Assembly (NCBI GenBank): GCA_002900995.3
Contig: CM035308.1
Location: 2,976,001 to 3,040,000 of the forward strand
Length of the DNA stretch: 64,000 bases
Reading direction: 5' to 3'
From: Ganoderma boninense
Taxonomy: Eukaryota; Basidiomycota; Agaricomycetes; Polyporales; Polyporaceae
In this document: positions 9,858 through 22,826 of the stretch, in pieces
Layout: each line of letters starts with the position of its first letter
Numbering within the stretch: the first letter of the stretch is position 1
The notes under the pieces: generated by a model
The model's database searches: none
What the model was told of the DNA's origin: nothing
The model's input: the letters and a program-made list of their open reading frames with translations, nothing else
Program-made: the position numbers and the translations under genes

Positions 9858-12800
9858 TGAGTAACTTAGGTGGTAGTGATGAGGAAAGGTGGAAGCTGCT
9901 TCCATGTTACAGGGCGATTCCATGGATCCAGAGGATGTCTTGAGCCTTGCTTGAACCAGCCGCCGAGAGATACGTGTTCCTATATCAGTTCTCCGTGTCT
10001 CGCACCCTCCTCTCGGTTGCACAGTCATGAATAGATAGATGTGATATGAAGTTTTCGTGTTTCTCCGGGTTTCCTGGAAGGCGAGAGACAAGGTACACGT
10101 TAGACGCGGTTCATATCGTAGCAGCAAGTATGGATGATACGTAGATTGAGGCAACGTCTCGTGCCTGTGTGCATAGAAATGTCGCACTGTACTACGCAGC
10201 CGCCAACTTCATCGGACATAGCTCACCGTCAGAACCATCCGAGCCGTTAGCTTGTCGAGTAGTCGTCGCCGTCGAATATTTCGATTCGATGCTGAGAAGT
10301 GTTCGCTGGGACGACGGAGAGATCTCGGGATGGCCTCAAAAAGACGCTCACGGTACCGACGGTTCAACGTTCAGAGCTCAGTGCTCAGTCACGACTGCCG
10401 TCAAGTTGTTTCCAGCCCACTGCAGGCCTGCAGAACACGTTAAGCGCTGGGAGGACAAGAATATGATGATAAGTGGGGAGATACGAAGAACTTACCTCAG
10501 CACCTGTTCCTCGCGGCCTGAGTGAGGTCTGAGACGGGCCCCGAGAGATGCGGCACTGCTGTGAAGAACCCAAGCCACTCCAGGAGCGGCATAACCATTA
10601 TCCCTCGGAGAAATAAGATCGGGGTCCCAGTGCGGGTGCGCTTGCTGTCTAGCGCACTGCATATGTTCGATAGTCGATGAAGGACGTGGTGGACGCCGGC
10701 CCCGTCGGCAACACAACGTTTGACACGGATGTGGAAGAACCGCTCTTCATAAGCGCTGCTGTCATCCTTCTCTGCATCCAGATTCCATGCATGAATCCTA
10801 GAGGCGTCCTAACATTCTCATCACATAGGTTGGATTGGACTGAGAATATTGGATACCGGAGAGGTACGCTTCCAGCAGCCATTCGCACCGCAGCACCTAT
10901 CACTGTCAGTGTCCAAGTGAGCATGGTGAGACACCCACATACACACGGTGGAGTACACACCTACAACGCCCCATGCGGGTCGAGCGTGTAGTCAGCCCCG
11001 TCTTCCTCGCTCTCGGGCACTGCGGCAACGGTCCTCCCGCGCCACTCCCAGGCTGTGACACTCTCAGCACGGCAATGGGAATGGGAAACCACAACGGACA
11101 CGCAACCCGGTGCACACGTACAGACGGATAGCGGAGCCGTGTGCTACCCCGAGAGCCGTTGCTTCCCATCACATGAGCGTCTCTTGGATGTGACGGTTGG
11201 CAGAGGATGCGCACCGTGTCCGACGCGCGTCGGGGGAAGCACCACGCCAGGAACTCGATGGAGGCGTGGGATGTCCTGGATTGCGTCTGCCGTAAGGTTG
11301 GCTATCTTCGCGCGATCGCGATTGCGATACTATCACATTTGCCCACAGGCACATACGCGTCGCTGCGGTCGCAAGTGTGCAGGCGGGCGCGCCACGACAA
11401 GCGGGCCTTGACCCAGTCGCGGGCTTGACCATCCAAGGCGGCAATGCAGCGTGGTGCCAGACAAGCAGTCGGCAGTCCCGGTTTCGAAACGTGTTGTGAG
11501 CGGGCGTGCGCGGAGAAACTGGGCAGGCGGCGGGCGTGTACATGAGAAGACCGAGGTTTCCGCTGACGCCGTGCGTCCTGCAAGCCTCGAGGTGCGCGGC
11601 CTGTCTCGTCGACATGCGTGCGCTCCAGCTGGTGTCTCGCCTTGTCCCTTCCCATCGGACGTGGTGGCGGAAGTTTGCTCGAAGTGGCGGACGACAGGAA
11701 GGGTACGATGGGGGTTCTCGGGTTGTCGTCGTGAGCATCGGAAGTCCGCAGTTCGACGGGGTGCCGACCGCGGCCCAGGCTGCGCTTCAAGACTGGGGTG
11801 GAGTCGACGTGCTTCGGCGAAGGCCTCGAGGCGAGCTATCGAGGCGCGTCCAATGCAATGGCAGAGAAGAGGGTGCGTTCGGAGACGCAGAGTGCATAGG
11901 GGCACGATCCAGGCCAAGCCTGCGACAAAATTGCAGAACCCGAGAAGACCAGGAAGACACACGGAGACATCAACAGACGTGGTATGCGGTGTCCTAGCAG
12001 CGAGCGTCCGCGCGTCGACGATAGTGATCGCTGATAGACAGTGAGTCGACGGCCCAGGTCCATGCCGGTCCTAGCCAGATGTGCGTGAATTGTGCGTCCA
12101 ATGGGCGATGGGCAAAAGTTGGTAGCGCGATTGTCGGGTCCCTTCCACTGGTAGACACTGTCGATGACGGGAACATGCTGAGGCATGTGGGGCGCGTTCC
12201 CTGCCTTGAAGCAGAAGGCCCATGCATAGAGCATCCGGGAAATGCAAGGAGGCCGAGTCCGTCGACTCCCCAAAGCACACATGTACATGCAGCGCCTCTC
12301 ACCAGCGGTGAGAACGCGCTAGCGCATGCGGACCGATCGTGTAACAAGAGCGAGCAGACGAGAGGCGGACATCGCCTGTCCATCTTTGGCTCACCGGAGG
12401 GTGCAGATGGTGTGGGCGGAATGAGGTAGACAAGATTGGCAGGTGTACTGGCGCGTCAAGTGAGCCTTCAGGGCCCGAGGACAGAGACCGACAGAGAGAA
12501 CGCAGAAGTACAGAGTACGAGCACAGAGCTACCGACGGCGGCGAATTCGAAGGAAGGCGAAGGCGACGGCGACTTGACTCGTACGCTATCTTGAGGAAGT
12601 GCTACTATCATTATAGCATACTGCTTCGACTGTTTGAGCAGCAAAGAATGATGCTGGTAAGAGCTTGAAGGAGGTCTTGAGCAAACGACACGGAGAGAGG
12701 CTACCTGTTCCACAGCTCATTGTCAGAAACGCAGAGATAGGTCGAAGACGTAGTCAAGAATGAGGAAACCAACAAGACGATAGCGAGAAGAAGTAGAGTA

Positions 12801-15800
12801 GACCAGTCTGAACATACGGCCGAACTGAGAATTCACAGGCTTCGACTTAAGCGACACCGACATCGCATGCCAGCTCGAGGGAGAAGCCCGCCTCCCAAGC
12901 GCACAGGGGGATTGCCATCCCCACAAGCAGCAGTGTGACGTTATGCGCTACCGGAAGCCCTCGGCCGCGCGTAGTACTTAGTGCGAGCGTGGAAACACCG
13001 CGCGCCTTCCCCCTCCCTCGCCCCCCTGCCGCGTCGCCCACGAAATCGAGGCACAAGCACCGCCTCCTGTGCGTGCGCGGCAACGGAGCCTGGTGCGGAA
13101 TTCGCGAACGCGGCCAGCTCTATTGCACAGGGGGGTTCCGCGAGCCAACGTGACTGCGCAGCACGCAGGCAGAGGCTCAGAGTACCGAGGGAAGGACGCG
13201 GGCGTGGACACGATCTGTCAAGTCTATTCCGACCGCGGGTGCGCCGTACTCTGAGCCTGTCGCGTCGGCCGGCTATGCCGTCGATGAGAATAGCACACTA
13301 CCCGTGCCAAGAAATAGATGGAGAGAAGTCGATGTGGGTTCGCAGGAGGCCTCGTGTGCGACGGCCTCGGTTGAAACAGGAAGTAAATGAAGCGGACAGG
13401 AGGCAAGCGCTTTGAGACGAGCGGCGATCTCGTACTCTGTACAACTCCTTTGAGAACATGAGTGGAGTGTGGCGTGACAGTACTGCAGATTGCGGACGAC
13501 CTCGCGGAGATGATTGCGGTGCTCCGTGTCCGTCGACAAGGAGAATGAACCCGAGGACTTCAAGAGAAGCGGAGGTCATGCTTGATAGACGCAATCCGTT
13601 CTTCGCGCGAAAGCACATAGGAGTGTGCAGGCCAAGCCCATCCATGCCTCTCCATTTGGAGTCGCCATCCATCCAGCTCGCGCACGGTGTGAACGGGGAC
13701 CACATTTATCGCTCCTCTGAGAAAGTATCTGAGCGCCGAGGCTGTTCACTCGATGAGTTTTGATCGGCCTGCGCGGCCGTCCGACCGTGTGTAGTCGCAC
13801 CGCTACATGTGCTCATGCGAGAGAAAAAAGGACCGGTTGTGCATATGGATTAACAGGGCAGTTGGGCTATGAGCCCACACGACAGCGCAGGTGTATCGCA
13901 GGGGTTAAAAACAGAAACCGGCATCCAACCCACATTTCTAACACCATGCACTCAATTTTGAGCGAATCCAACACCATACAGAGGACATCTCCAGCCGATA
14001 ATTCGCCTGATTAAAGTTTCCTCCAATGAAGCAGCTGTTGACGCTGCTCCGACGTGGAATAAATGAATTCCTTCCGCTTTGGAAGGCTCGGTAACAGGAG
14101 CAGAGGCCAAGCCAAAAGCTTAGGCCTTAGGCGTCTGACTGGAAGTCCTGACAACGCCCTGCCGTAACGAGAAGGCCATGGAAACCACGTCTACGTGGAT
14201 GAAGGCGATGCCACGCTTAAATTCGGTCATGAGAGCATTCGGCTTTATAGAGCCTTATCACATTGTCCATGTGTACCGTGACCCTCGCAGAAGTAGCGGA
14301 GTATGCTAGACCTGGCCAATTTGTGGCCACGCTCCGGCATCCAAACCCGAATGTTTTCGCAGTCATGATGGACCAATGACGCCGACTGCCTCCTCTCAGA
14401 TGGCGTAATTAGCTATTTGAACACGATACCCGAGATGGAAGGAGAGGAGGCCTCGAATTTGAGACTGATGAACTTCGTCAGGGTGGGCAGGTCATCGTAA
14501 AGAATCAGCTATAGCTATCCTACACGCTGGACAGTTGCAGGCCATGCGCTATTGAATGAGGAAGTCATAAACTGCCGCGCGTACATGGTGCAGAATAATA
14601 TGACAATGCATGCGTGTTACTCGTGGGGGCAACGATCGAGCGCTTGAAGTGGTTACACTCGGTCATTCTCGATTTTACCAAGTGAGGACAACTTTCCAGG
14701 GAGTACAGTGACTTGGCCGCCGCACTCCGTGGCCGTGTTCCGCGAACAGCTGAAGGTGTTTCGCCGTTTTCTCCAATCTCTTGATAAGCGACCATCATGG
14801 CTGGCTATGGCTATGGCTACACGATGGGCACAGCAGTCGTTTCGGGATCAGGGAAACGGTCACGATGAGGAATTTTCAAGTTCAATTCCCGGGGTGATTC
14901 ATGGTTGGGGAACGTGGTACATTCCAGAGACTTGAACGCCTGGTGTTGGCTAATGGCTAGGAAACGGTCATAGCAGGTTGCATAGAACACAGCTATGACG
15001 GTCTGACTTATTTCTCCAAGATTTCCATTCTATGGAAACATCTCCTATCAAGAGACACGCCTGGAGAACACGGCAGGAAATACTTGTCCTGGATCCGTTC
15101 ACGGAGCACGAGCGGTCACGATCCAAGTGTATGTTGTGTGGCATAAGTCACCTCAACTTTGCTCACCCTGAAATTAAACAGGATGTTCTTTTTCTGGAAC
15201 GGTTCTAATGGTCGCACGGCCAGGCGATGAATACGATATTCATATTCTGGCCGGGACAATGGCAGAATAATCTCTGGGTGGATTGCTTTGGCAGGTACGT
15301 TGTTCGGACGAACGTAATTTAGCAAAGGAAGCCTCGTGGTTCTGACAACCCACGTCCAACAAACGCCGCATACAATAACCACGAGCAAGGCAAACCGACT
15401 CACCTTGATGTTTTGACAACGACGCTCAAGGCGTCCTGCATTGTCCGACTCGAATTAACTGCCTGTGGGAGGATTGCCAGTTTGGAAAGGTGAGTATGGA
15501 GGAGGTTTTGGCGGCAAGTTGGTAGAAAAAATGCCATAGACGGAGCGCCTCTTGTGATTATCAGTAAGAGGCACAGAGGGCCCCGAGGGGTGGGCCACCG
15601 AATCTTCCGACCAGAAAGAACGCAGTGAGAGAGGTCGAAGGCTTCGGTGGCGGTCGCTGTCCAACGGGAGCGAACGTGAGAGGAGAGGGGTGGGAACCGG
15701 ACGAGATAGGACGGCAGTGGAATTTGTCAAGGCCGAGTAAGGTCGAGGGGGAAGGTGGGTGGATTCGGAGGATCGCAATTCAGTTGGGTTCCATGGACAC

Positions 15801-16377
15801 CTCCCGAGACGAGACCTATCTTGGGCGGTGAAGAGAAACAGATGAGAGCGTTCCCAGTGGGATAGCCGGCGAATTCTGGCATTCAGCGGTCACTACCATG
15901 CCAGTAAGCCCGAGAATAAGTCGAATAGACTTGCTGGCCATACGAAGGCTGGTCGGCAGGATGTATGCGCGCATTCAGGCGGCGATCTAGAAGAGGAAGG
16001 CTCTGTCAAACAGCGAAGACAAGCGACGGGCGTCGCTGATGACGGCGGCGACGAGGCGGGGAAAGAAAATGGGGGCGGACAAATGTCGGTGGAGAAGAGG
16101 ACGGGGAATCAGAAGAGGGTGATGGCAAGGGCGAGAGAGCAGGGCTCTCTCTATGGACGCGGCTACCGAACGAGGCTGAAATCTCGGCAATACCCAGTTT
16201 CCAACTCCGCTCGCTAGACGCCCACCCCGCGCGTTCGCGGAAACTGACGCGGCCTCCCTCGCCTATTATATACACTCCCTCCGTCCCTGCCCATCTCTCG
16301 TCTTCCCCTTTGCTCATCGTCCGAACCGTCCCGACCCACGTCCACCGCCGTTCACCCACCCACACCCCGCGCCCACC
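9858..16377. other. 6.5-kb stretch without a recognisable gene
   Basis: I find no domain, motif or consistent exon chain here. Open frames between 10.9 and 13.5 kb are long on several frames at once, which is what high GC content alone produces. The best coding-like strings are on the minus strand at about 10492-10960 (two frames with possible splice sites, for example GTAAGT just after 10492) and a Pro-rich frame at 15455-15778. Neither resembles a family I know. No tRNA-like fold with intact A and B boxes was found. It may hold species-specific small genes, long non-coding RNA or decayed sequence. Confidence 0.5.
16262..16275 (+). promoter_or_regulatory. candidate TATA box of the proteasome gene
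   Basis: The AT run TATTATATACAC lies about 105-115 bp upstream of the proteasome ATG in otherwise C-rich sequence, a plausible distance for a core promoter with a short leader. Position and composition are the only evidence. Confidence 0.4.
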
Positions 16378-17781
16378 ATGCCAGACGGCTCCTTCGCCCA
16401 CCCCCAGCAGCGCCAGTTCAACCCCTACACCGACAATGGCGGCACCATCCTCGCCATCGCTGGTGCGGACTTCACCGTCATTGCTGGTGACACCCGCCAA
16501 AGCGAGGGCTACAGCATACAGACCCGCTATGCCCCAAAGGTCTTCAGACTGTGCGTCGATCACTCCCCGTCGTTCTGCTGCAGCGATCATCCGCTCACCC
16601 GCCTCTGCTATCGCGCATACACAGAACTGATCGCGCCGTGCTCGCGGTCAACGGCTTCGCGGCGGACGGAAACATGTTTGTCAAGAAGGTGAAACAGCGA
16701 CTCGAGGTGCGTGCAGAACGACGGGGTAGCGCGTCCCGTCCAGCTCTGATCGCGTCTTCGTTCGCAGTGGTACCGACACGCGCACGCAAAAGACATGCCT
16801 CTGCGTGCGATCGCCCGTCTGATCCAAACGATGCTCTACGCCCAGCGTTTCTTCCCTTACTACGTCTACAACATCCTTGGCGGCATCGAGGAAGACGGTG
16901 AGTCGCATCCATCAATCTCACGCGGAGAAATGCACGGCACCGGATACCCCTGGCTTCGCGACACCTCTGAATGTGCGGAAGCGCCAGCTTCTGATACGCC
17001 TTCTTGCTTATCGTTTGTCAAACATGGGAACGGACATCGCAGTGTGCGATTTCTGCTTATGGCAGGCAACGCGCGTCCCACGAGCGCCTTGCGGTCGTCC
17101 CTTACTTCGCAAATCACGGGTCTTGCGTCCTTCATGCGACCTTACTCACGCAACGTATGTTCTTTCAGGTACTGGTGCGGTTTACTCCTTTGACCCCGTG
17201 GGATCATATGAGCGCGAAGCCTGTCGAGCGGCGGGCGCGGCCCAATCGCTCGTGCAACCATTCCTCGACAACCAGGTCAGTCTCCTACCGCAGTCAATTC
17301 ATGCTTTATATACGATGTCTGACCCATTTCTTCCTGAACCCAATTAACTGCGGTCGTCCCAATCCGTCATCCAGATATACTTCAAGAACCAGACAGCGGC
17401 CGCCGGCCAAACACACCCCACCCACCTGCCGTTGTCAGATGTCCTCTCTATCGTAATTGACTCGTTCACGAGCGCAACGGAACGTCACATCGAAGTACGT
17501 CTCCTTCCCTTTCTGCACATCGCCACTCTTCCCCTCCCCTTCGCTAGAAGCACACACCAGCCCAGGCAGCTTCTGCCGGGGAATCCTTGCCCCCACCCCC
17601 CGCGAACTCGCTGCTGATGCCTATCCCTCCCTAGGTCGGTGACGGCCTCGAAATTTTCGTCGTCGTGACGAAGGGCCACAGCCCACAAGGGCTCGAGTCC
17701 ATCCGCAACGTGCAGGAGGTGACGACGCGGGCGGACACGGACCGGATGTTCGTCATCCGGAGAGAGCTGAAGAAGGACTAG
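16378..17781 (+). CDS. PRE7: 20S proteasome subunit beta-6 (yeast Pre7, human PSMB1)
   Basis: Non-catalytic beta-6 subunit of the 20S proteasome core, part of each inner beta ring. Six exons: 16378-16550, 16625-16706, 16768-16897, 17169-17275, 17375-17494, 17635-17781; all introns are GT..AG, one of them 271 bp. The joined protein begins [17 protein letters not shown], then [20 protein letters not shown] and [19 protein letters not shown], both diagnostic of beta-6. [89 protein letters not shown] and the C-terminal [11 protein letters not shown] follow. The mature Thr1 nucleophile is not expected in this subunit. Length (about 250 aa) suits the family. The gene looks intact and is probably essential. 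Confidence 0.95.
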
Positions 17782-20770
17782 GCCTGAGGGGCGTTGCCTC
17801 GCGCCTTTGTACACAACGATTCGAGGACATCTCAATGGACGCTGCTTTCCTTCTCTGCTCTCTTTCCCCTGCGTCCTGCGTCCTGCGTGCTCGCACGCAC
17901 TCGATCTCCCGACCTCGGGGGCGCCGACCCCCGCCGAATTGGAACCCGCGCTCTCGAACGTGAAGGCGGCACCGTCGGTCCGTCTCGCTGTTTGTGTACA
18001 TGTTGATACGCACTATCTGCCCTCCCTCCCTCCTACCTCCTTTCACATTCGGCCGCCCTTCGAGTCAGACCATGTCACGCAGCACGTGTATGGGGGGAGT
18101 AATGTACCACTATCATCGTCGTCTGTTGTCGCGCGTCCTGTTACAACTAGAAGCCAAGCAATAATGTATGCTGTTCCTCCATACCCGAGCCCCCCGAACG
18201 GGAGTTTATCCGGCGCCGTCGCCCGCGTGCCCGTGCCGGCGTCCAAGCGTCCAAGCGTTCAAGCGTTCAAGAAGCACCGACGTCATGCGCTCGCCATCAG
18301 CGCAGGGCGTGGTGTTTCGAAACTTTGGTGCGGGGTGGCCCGTCTGAGCTGCGCCACATGCTTACTATGCATGTGCGCCTTCTCTAGCTCTCTACCGACG
18401 CCGCGAAGCCCTCTGGGGCGTCGGAGGCATCACGACTCTGATTGTATTTTTCCTTGCGACCGCGGGCAGCGGGCGGGTGGGCTTGCCGGCGGATGCGAGC
18501 GGGGCTCGCGCACGCGGCGTGCACTCGTATACAGTTCCGCTGGTACTGTACTTACCAGCTGCAGGACGCGTACGAGGGCGGTCATGCGCCTGCGGGGAGC
18601 CTGGGTCCGAAGGTTCGAGCCCCGCACGCGAGCTCCGAGATATATGCTACTGGACAGCAGAACGCTCCGCCGAGTGTGCACTGTTATGTGTGCTGTCGCG
18701 GGCACGGGACGTATGTATACCGTACATATGTGAAGAGACGTGAAGGGGGGGACATTCAGTTGACAGGGAATCCGCCGCGGCTCACTGTAGTGGCACCGAC
18801 GGCAATATAAGTACGTACGTACGGGAGCCTGCGTGGAAGCACGGCCGCTACAATTGTGTGGTCGCGGGGTGCTCCACACAGGCTAAATACAGCGTTGCGG
18901 GGCGGGTACCACAAGGGAAGTTGCGCGCTGAAGCTTCAAGTTGAAGGGCCGCCGGGGAAGAGAAAACGGGAGGGAGAAGGGGAGGGGGCGCAAGCGCAAG
19001 CGAGCCAAAATCCGCATCGAAGGAGAATTGAGCCCCACAACCTCGGAAAAACGCACTAAATGGCCGGGGAAGGGGGGTGGCGTCCGAGCCTGGGTGCTTA
19101 GGCGTTGTATTGCAATACACCGCGTTTTGGCAGGCACATGTGGGAAGACCTTCCTGCAGTCTGATAGTCTGCTGGGGGAGAGGGGAAGACCATGGTGGTG
19201 TGTGACGGTGGGAGGGAGTACTGGCCGTGCACATGTGGCGGTTGGGCTTCCGTGCCCCCAGGGTGTGGTGGAAGATGTTTGGTATTGAGGAGGGGTGGCG
19301 CAAGACCGCACTGCCGTCCACTGGATAGGGACAGGGAGGCTCGAGAGCCGCCAAGTTAATGTTATCAGGCGTCGAGGGAGACAGAAGGAGGGCGTAGATA
19401 TCGGCCGAAGGAGGAGAGCCGTCCGACGGGGAAATAGGGATGCTGAATCTCGGGCACGAGCTCGAGCCGGTACGGGCAAAGGCATGCCACCCAGCGTCGA
19501 CCAACGTCTAGAGCCACCGCAGGCATGGGCATTGAGTACCAGTACCGGCGACGAGGCTGCAAGAAGCCCTCAGCCCTAGCAACCCTGTCCGAAGGCGTAG
19601 AATCTTGTGGCGGCGGGAACCCTGACCCCGCGGGGGTGGGGGATTGGCCGAGCAGGTGACTCGGACCTCGGGCGACCATATGTCCAGTTCCAGAGTAGAT
19701 GCCCATGTTCTTCCGGTCACAAGGCCCGGGCTGATACCATACACACCCTGCACGCGGAACAAGCGGCGAGGACGGCAGGTGCGTGCGCTTCGCGCGACCG
19801 TCGGTGGGCTTGGTGTGGTGTGCGGCCGATAGAGTTGTCTGGGGGTCGGTCCTATCGAGGGAGGCGTCCCGGAGGATCTTACGCGTGGCCTCGTGTCCGG
19901 GCCATGATTCCAAGGAAGCATCTGTATGGGGAACGCGGGGAAATAGATATGGTCAGGAACACATGTGTGGGGGAGCGATGTCCGCGAGGATGCGGGGATT
20001 CGACGTGCCATGGGGAACAGACGAAGTGGGGCGTCGCACATGCACCAGGATCATCATGACCTCGCCCCCTCAGAGATTGCATTACGATTGCGTCCGACGC
20101 GCAGGGGCTTGTTCCAGCGTGTGAGTGGGTTTGTGTGCATATAATTCCTTCAGGCCCGAGATCATGATGCTGAGGACAAGACGCCGCCACGGCACGGATG
20201 TAGTGCGACGTTGGAGAGCAGACATATTGGGGTCGTTCAAATTCCCTGGCAGTGAGATAATAAGTGCACGGAGTACCTGCGGCGATACAAGATCCCGCTC
20301 ACCTTCGTAGCACAGTATCACAAGCGTACGACGACACCTACCGGGACGGCAGCTGAACTGGGATGATGTTTGCAGACGAAGGAAATGGCATCCGGCGATT
20401 GCGTTTACAAGGAAACGGCATGTTAAATTTGAGATTCTTAGAAAGCCTGCCGAAATAACTCACCGATGGTCTCCCTCGCATGAGCGACCTAGTCCCTCTT
20501 AGTGTTCTGTTGGCATGCAGGCGGGCTCAAGGAGTCCGATGTCCATGCTACAGCAACTGTACGAGCCTTGCCGAGGGAACCAGGGGGATCGATGCATTTT
20601 TCAGTGTTACCCGTCGAAAGTGAATTGATATTCTGTGGGGAAGCATGGCCGGCGGAGAGAAATGGCGCTGTCGTTTGCCGAAGACGGCGGTGGTTCGGTG
20701 AAAAGCACCTTGGTTCGCGAGACGCCCAACTGCGTCTATGATATCAAACGTTCACATCAAAAGATTACAG
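17782..20770. other. 3-kb stretch without a recognisable gene
   Basis: Downstream of the proteasome gene there are only GC-driven overlapping open frames, including a 308-codon one at 17807-18733 that overlaps equally long frames on other strands and shows no family motif. A short 8-bp tandem repeat (gtccaagc/gttcaagc, about four units) sits at 18240-18272. I see no RNA gene. Confidence 0.45.
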
Positions 20771-20924
20771 TTGGTTTACACTACACAAAAAGCTAGCTGT
20801 AGCTCAAATAACCATAGTAGCATTTATATGTCAGTCTTAGCTAATAGTAGCTCACAGGAGTTAGCTACTGTTAGCTACACTATAGCTAATAGTAAAAGGC
20901 AGCAAGGAGCGAGCAGTATGTAAA

Positions 20925-21612
20925 GCTAGCAGTAGCTACTACACAAAGCTAGCAGTAGCTACTACACAAAGCTAGCAGTAGCTACTACACAAAGCTAGCA
21001 GTAGCTACTATACAAAGCTAGCAGTAGCTACTATACAAAGCTAGTAGTAGCTAGCGCTAGTAGTAGCTAGCTTTGTATAGTAGCTACTGCATGAAGCTAG
21101 CAGTAGCTACTACACAAAGCTAGCAGTAGCTACTACACAAAGCTAGCAGTAGCTACTACACAAAGCTAGCAGTAGCTACTACACAAAGCTAGCAGTAGCT
21201 ACTACACAAAGCTAGCAGTAGCTAGCGCTAGTAGTAGCTAGCTTTGTATAGTAGCTACTGCATGAAGCTAGCAGTAGCTACTACACAAAGCTAGCAGTAG
21301 CTACTACACAAAGCTAGCAGTAGCTACTACACAAAGCTAGCAGTAGCTACTACACAAAGCTAGCAGTAGCTACTACACAAAGCTAGCAGTAGCTACTATA
21401 CAAAGCTAGTAGTAGCTAGCGCTAGTAGTAGCTAGCTTTGTATAGTAGCTACTGCATGAAGCTAGCAGTAGCTACTACACAAAGCTAGCAGTAGCTACTA
21501 CACAAAGCTAGCAGTAGCTACTACACAAAGCTAGCAGTAGCTACTACACAAAGCTAGTAGTAGCTAGCGCTAGTAGTAGCTAGCTTTGTATAGTAGCTAC
21601 TGCATGAAGCTA
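20925..21612. repeat. higher-order satellite of 23-bp units with a recurrent hairpin
   Basis: About 22-25 units of a 23-bp repeat, agctagcagtagctactacacaa, arranged in four blocks of roughly 4-7 units. Each block ends in the same inverted-repeat module: 14-bp arms ctatacaaagctag and ctagctttgtatag around a core holding ctagcgctag, then the linker tagtagctactgcatgaagc. In the second block the left arm is altered. The modules start near 21031, 21208, 21397 and 21547, giving a super-period of about 150-190 bp. Looser AGCTA-rich sequence flanks the array from 20785 and to 21650. The last three hairpin copies are nearly identical, pointing to recent unequal exchange or replication slippage. Confidence 0.85.
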
Positions 21613-21725
21613 GTGTTAGCTGGCAGTAGTAGCTTATATTAGTTCTGGTTCTTCTAGAACCAGTTAACTTATCAGTAGATGCAAGCTTGGCTATATACTG
21701 TACTTGACTTTTTCCAAGGGCTATT

Positions 21726-22404
21726 CTACACTACACCAATATTGATATCAGTGGTGCTTGGATTAGAGTAGCCCATTGTGTAGGTGCCACCCTGACATAG
21801 GCACACTTCTTGTTGCTCAACAGCATGTTTGTTTTTCACAGCTGTGAATTGGTGTACTAGCCTTGCGTGGCTAGGGCCCTTGTTTTCACAGTCAATTTGT
21901 AGAATTAGTTTGTTCAAAGAATACTCTTGCTCAACATGAGAGTAGTCTACACCTGGTGGCATACACTGAGTGTGCAGTTCATGACAGTGTTTGACTCCTC
22001 AGCATCTGACTCATTGTTCCAACGACACCACTTCCGGGGGCGACTGGTCACCTTCTTGGCATCAGCCTTCTGCTGGTACTGCTTCTGGGTCTTCCCTTTA
22101 TGGTTCCACTGTTTCCGAGTGGTGACTTGTCCAGCTTGGAGCTTCTCCTCATACTCTTGATGGTGCTTGGAATGCTCGGTAGCATTGAGCCATCGAAAAT
22201 AACACTCACCATTGTCGAGAGCATCACGGAGTTTCTTGAGAGGCTCAATAGTGGTCGGAAGGCTTGATGGGCAGGCAAAAATCTCGTGAGTCCAGCCCTC
22301 TAGCGTCAGGCCATCCCTGATAATAACAACCTTCTCGTAGTCCTTGTAGTGCATTGTGGCACCTTTTTTCCCTGTTGCGTCCACTTGGTGAGATGGTGGC
22401 TGAC
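21726..22404 (-). pseudogene. partial gene, unknown protein, 5' end cut by a MITE
   Basis: Two overlapping minus-strand open frames. The upstream one encodes MHYKDYEKVVIIRDGLTLEG, then WTHEIFACPSSLPTTIEPLK and KLRDALDNGECYFRWLNATE, followed by a basic, Gln/Lys-rich tail. The pattern resembles a repeated Agaricomycete hypothetical family (a Tyr-rich start, then GW, PSSL, then LxxALxxGxCxF), but I cannot name it. The segment is clearly less GC-rich than the neighbouring genes, suggesting mobile or foreign origin. The MITE at 22405-22770 interrupts its 5' side and the G2 LTR lies just beyond, so it is incomplete. Confidence 0.4.
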
Positions 22405-22770
22405 TAAGTCTGAGCACGGATCCAGCTCATTGCAGCTCCAGATCGCTGCAGCTCTAGATCGAGGCAATAGGGAAAATTTAGGTGATCCACGGATCGACAA
22501 AGTTGTAAACTAGAGCCTTTGAACACCTTCATGCATTAGAATTCTGTATGTTTAGCAGTATTTAGGCAAGAAAAGTAGTTAGACAACAAGATATATGTCA
22601 GAAACATATGATCTTTGTAAAAAAAACCTGCGGATTATCTGCGATCTGGATCTGCACTGATCTGGAGCTGTAGATCATGATCCGCACAGCTCTGGATCAA
22701 GCCTTAAAAATGCCCTCGATCTGCAGATTCAGCTCTGGATCAGCCATGGATTGAGCCATGCTCAGCCTTA
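22405..22770. mobile_element. hAT-type MITE (M1), 366 bp, with 8-bp target duplication
   Basis: The ends are inverted repeats: left TAAGTCTGAGCACGGATC, right (reverse complement) TAAGGCTGAGCATGGCTC. They match the hAT terminal pattern YARNG. The flanks are TGGCTGAC at 22397-22404 and again at 22771-22778, a perfect 8-bp target-site duplication as expected for hAT. The body has no coding capacity and carries repeated motifs of the type AGCTCTGGATC, GATCTGGAGCTG and AGCTCCAGATC. It shares the terminal core TAAGGCTGA with the large hAT elements at 32.5-45.6 and 49.6-64 kb. Confidence 0.9.
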
Positions 22771-22826
22771 TGGCTGACAGTTAGTGATTGACTAATCTAT
22801 TAGGCAAGAAGAGAGACTCACCATAC

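Noticed and set aside
10900..13500. Many overlapping open frames of 70-210 codons on both strands
   Set aside because: Frames are open on several phases at once, lack motifs and splice structure, and fit chance expectation at high GC.
17807..18733. 308-codon open frame downstream of the proteasome gene
   Set aside because: Starts in the likely 3' UTR region, composition is low-complexity Pro/Ser/Arg, and equally long frames overlap it on the other strand.
20925..21612. CRISPR-like array
   Set aside because: The units are direct tandem repeats without unique spacers, and the genome is eukaryotic.
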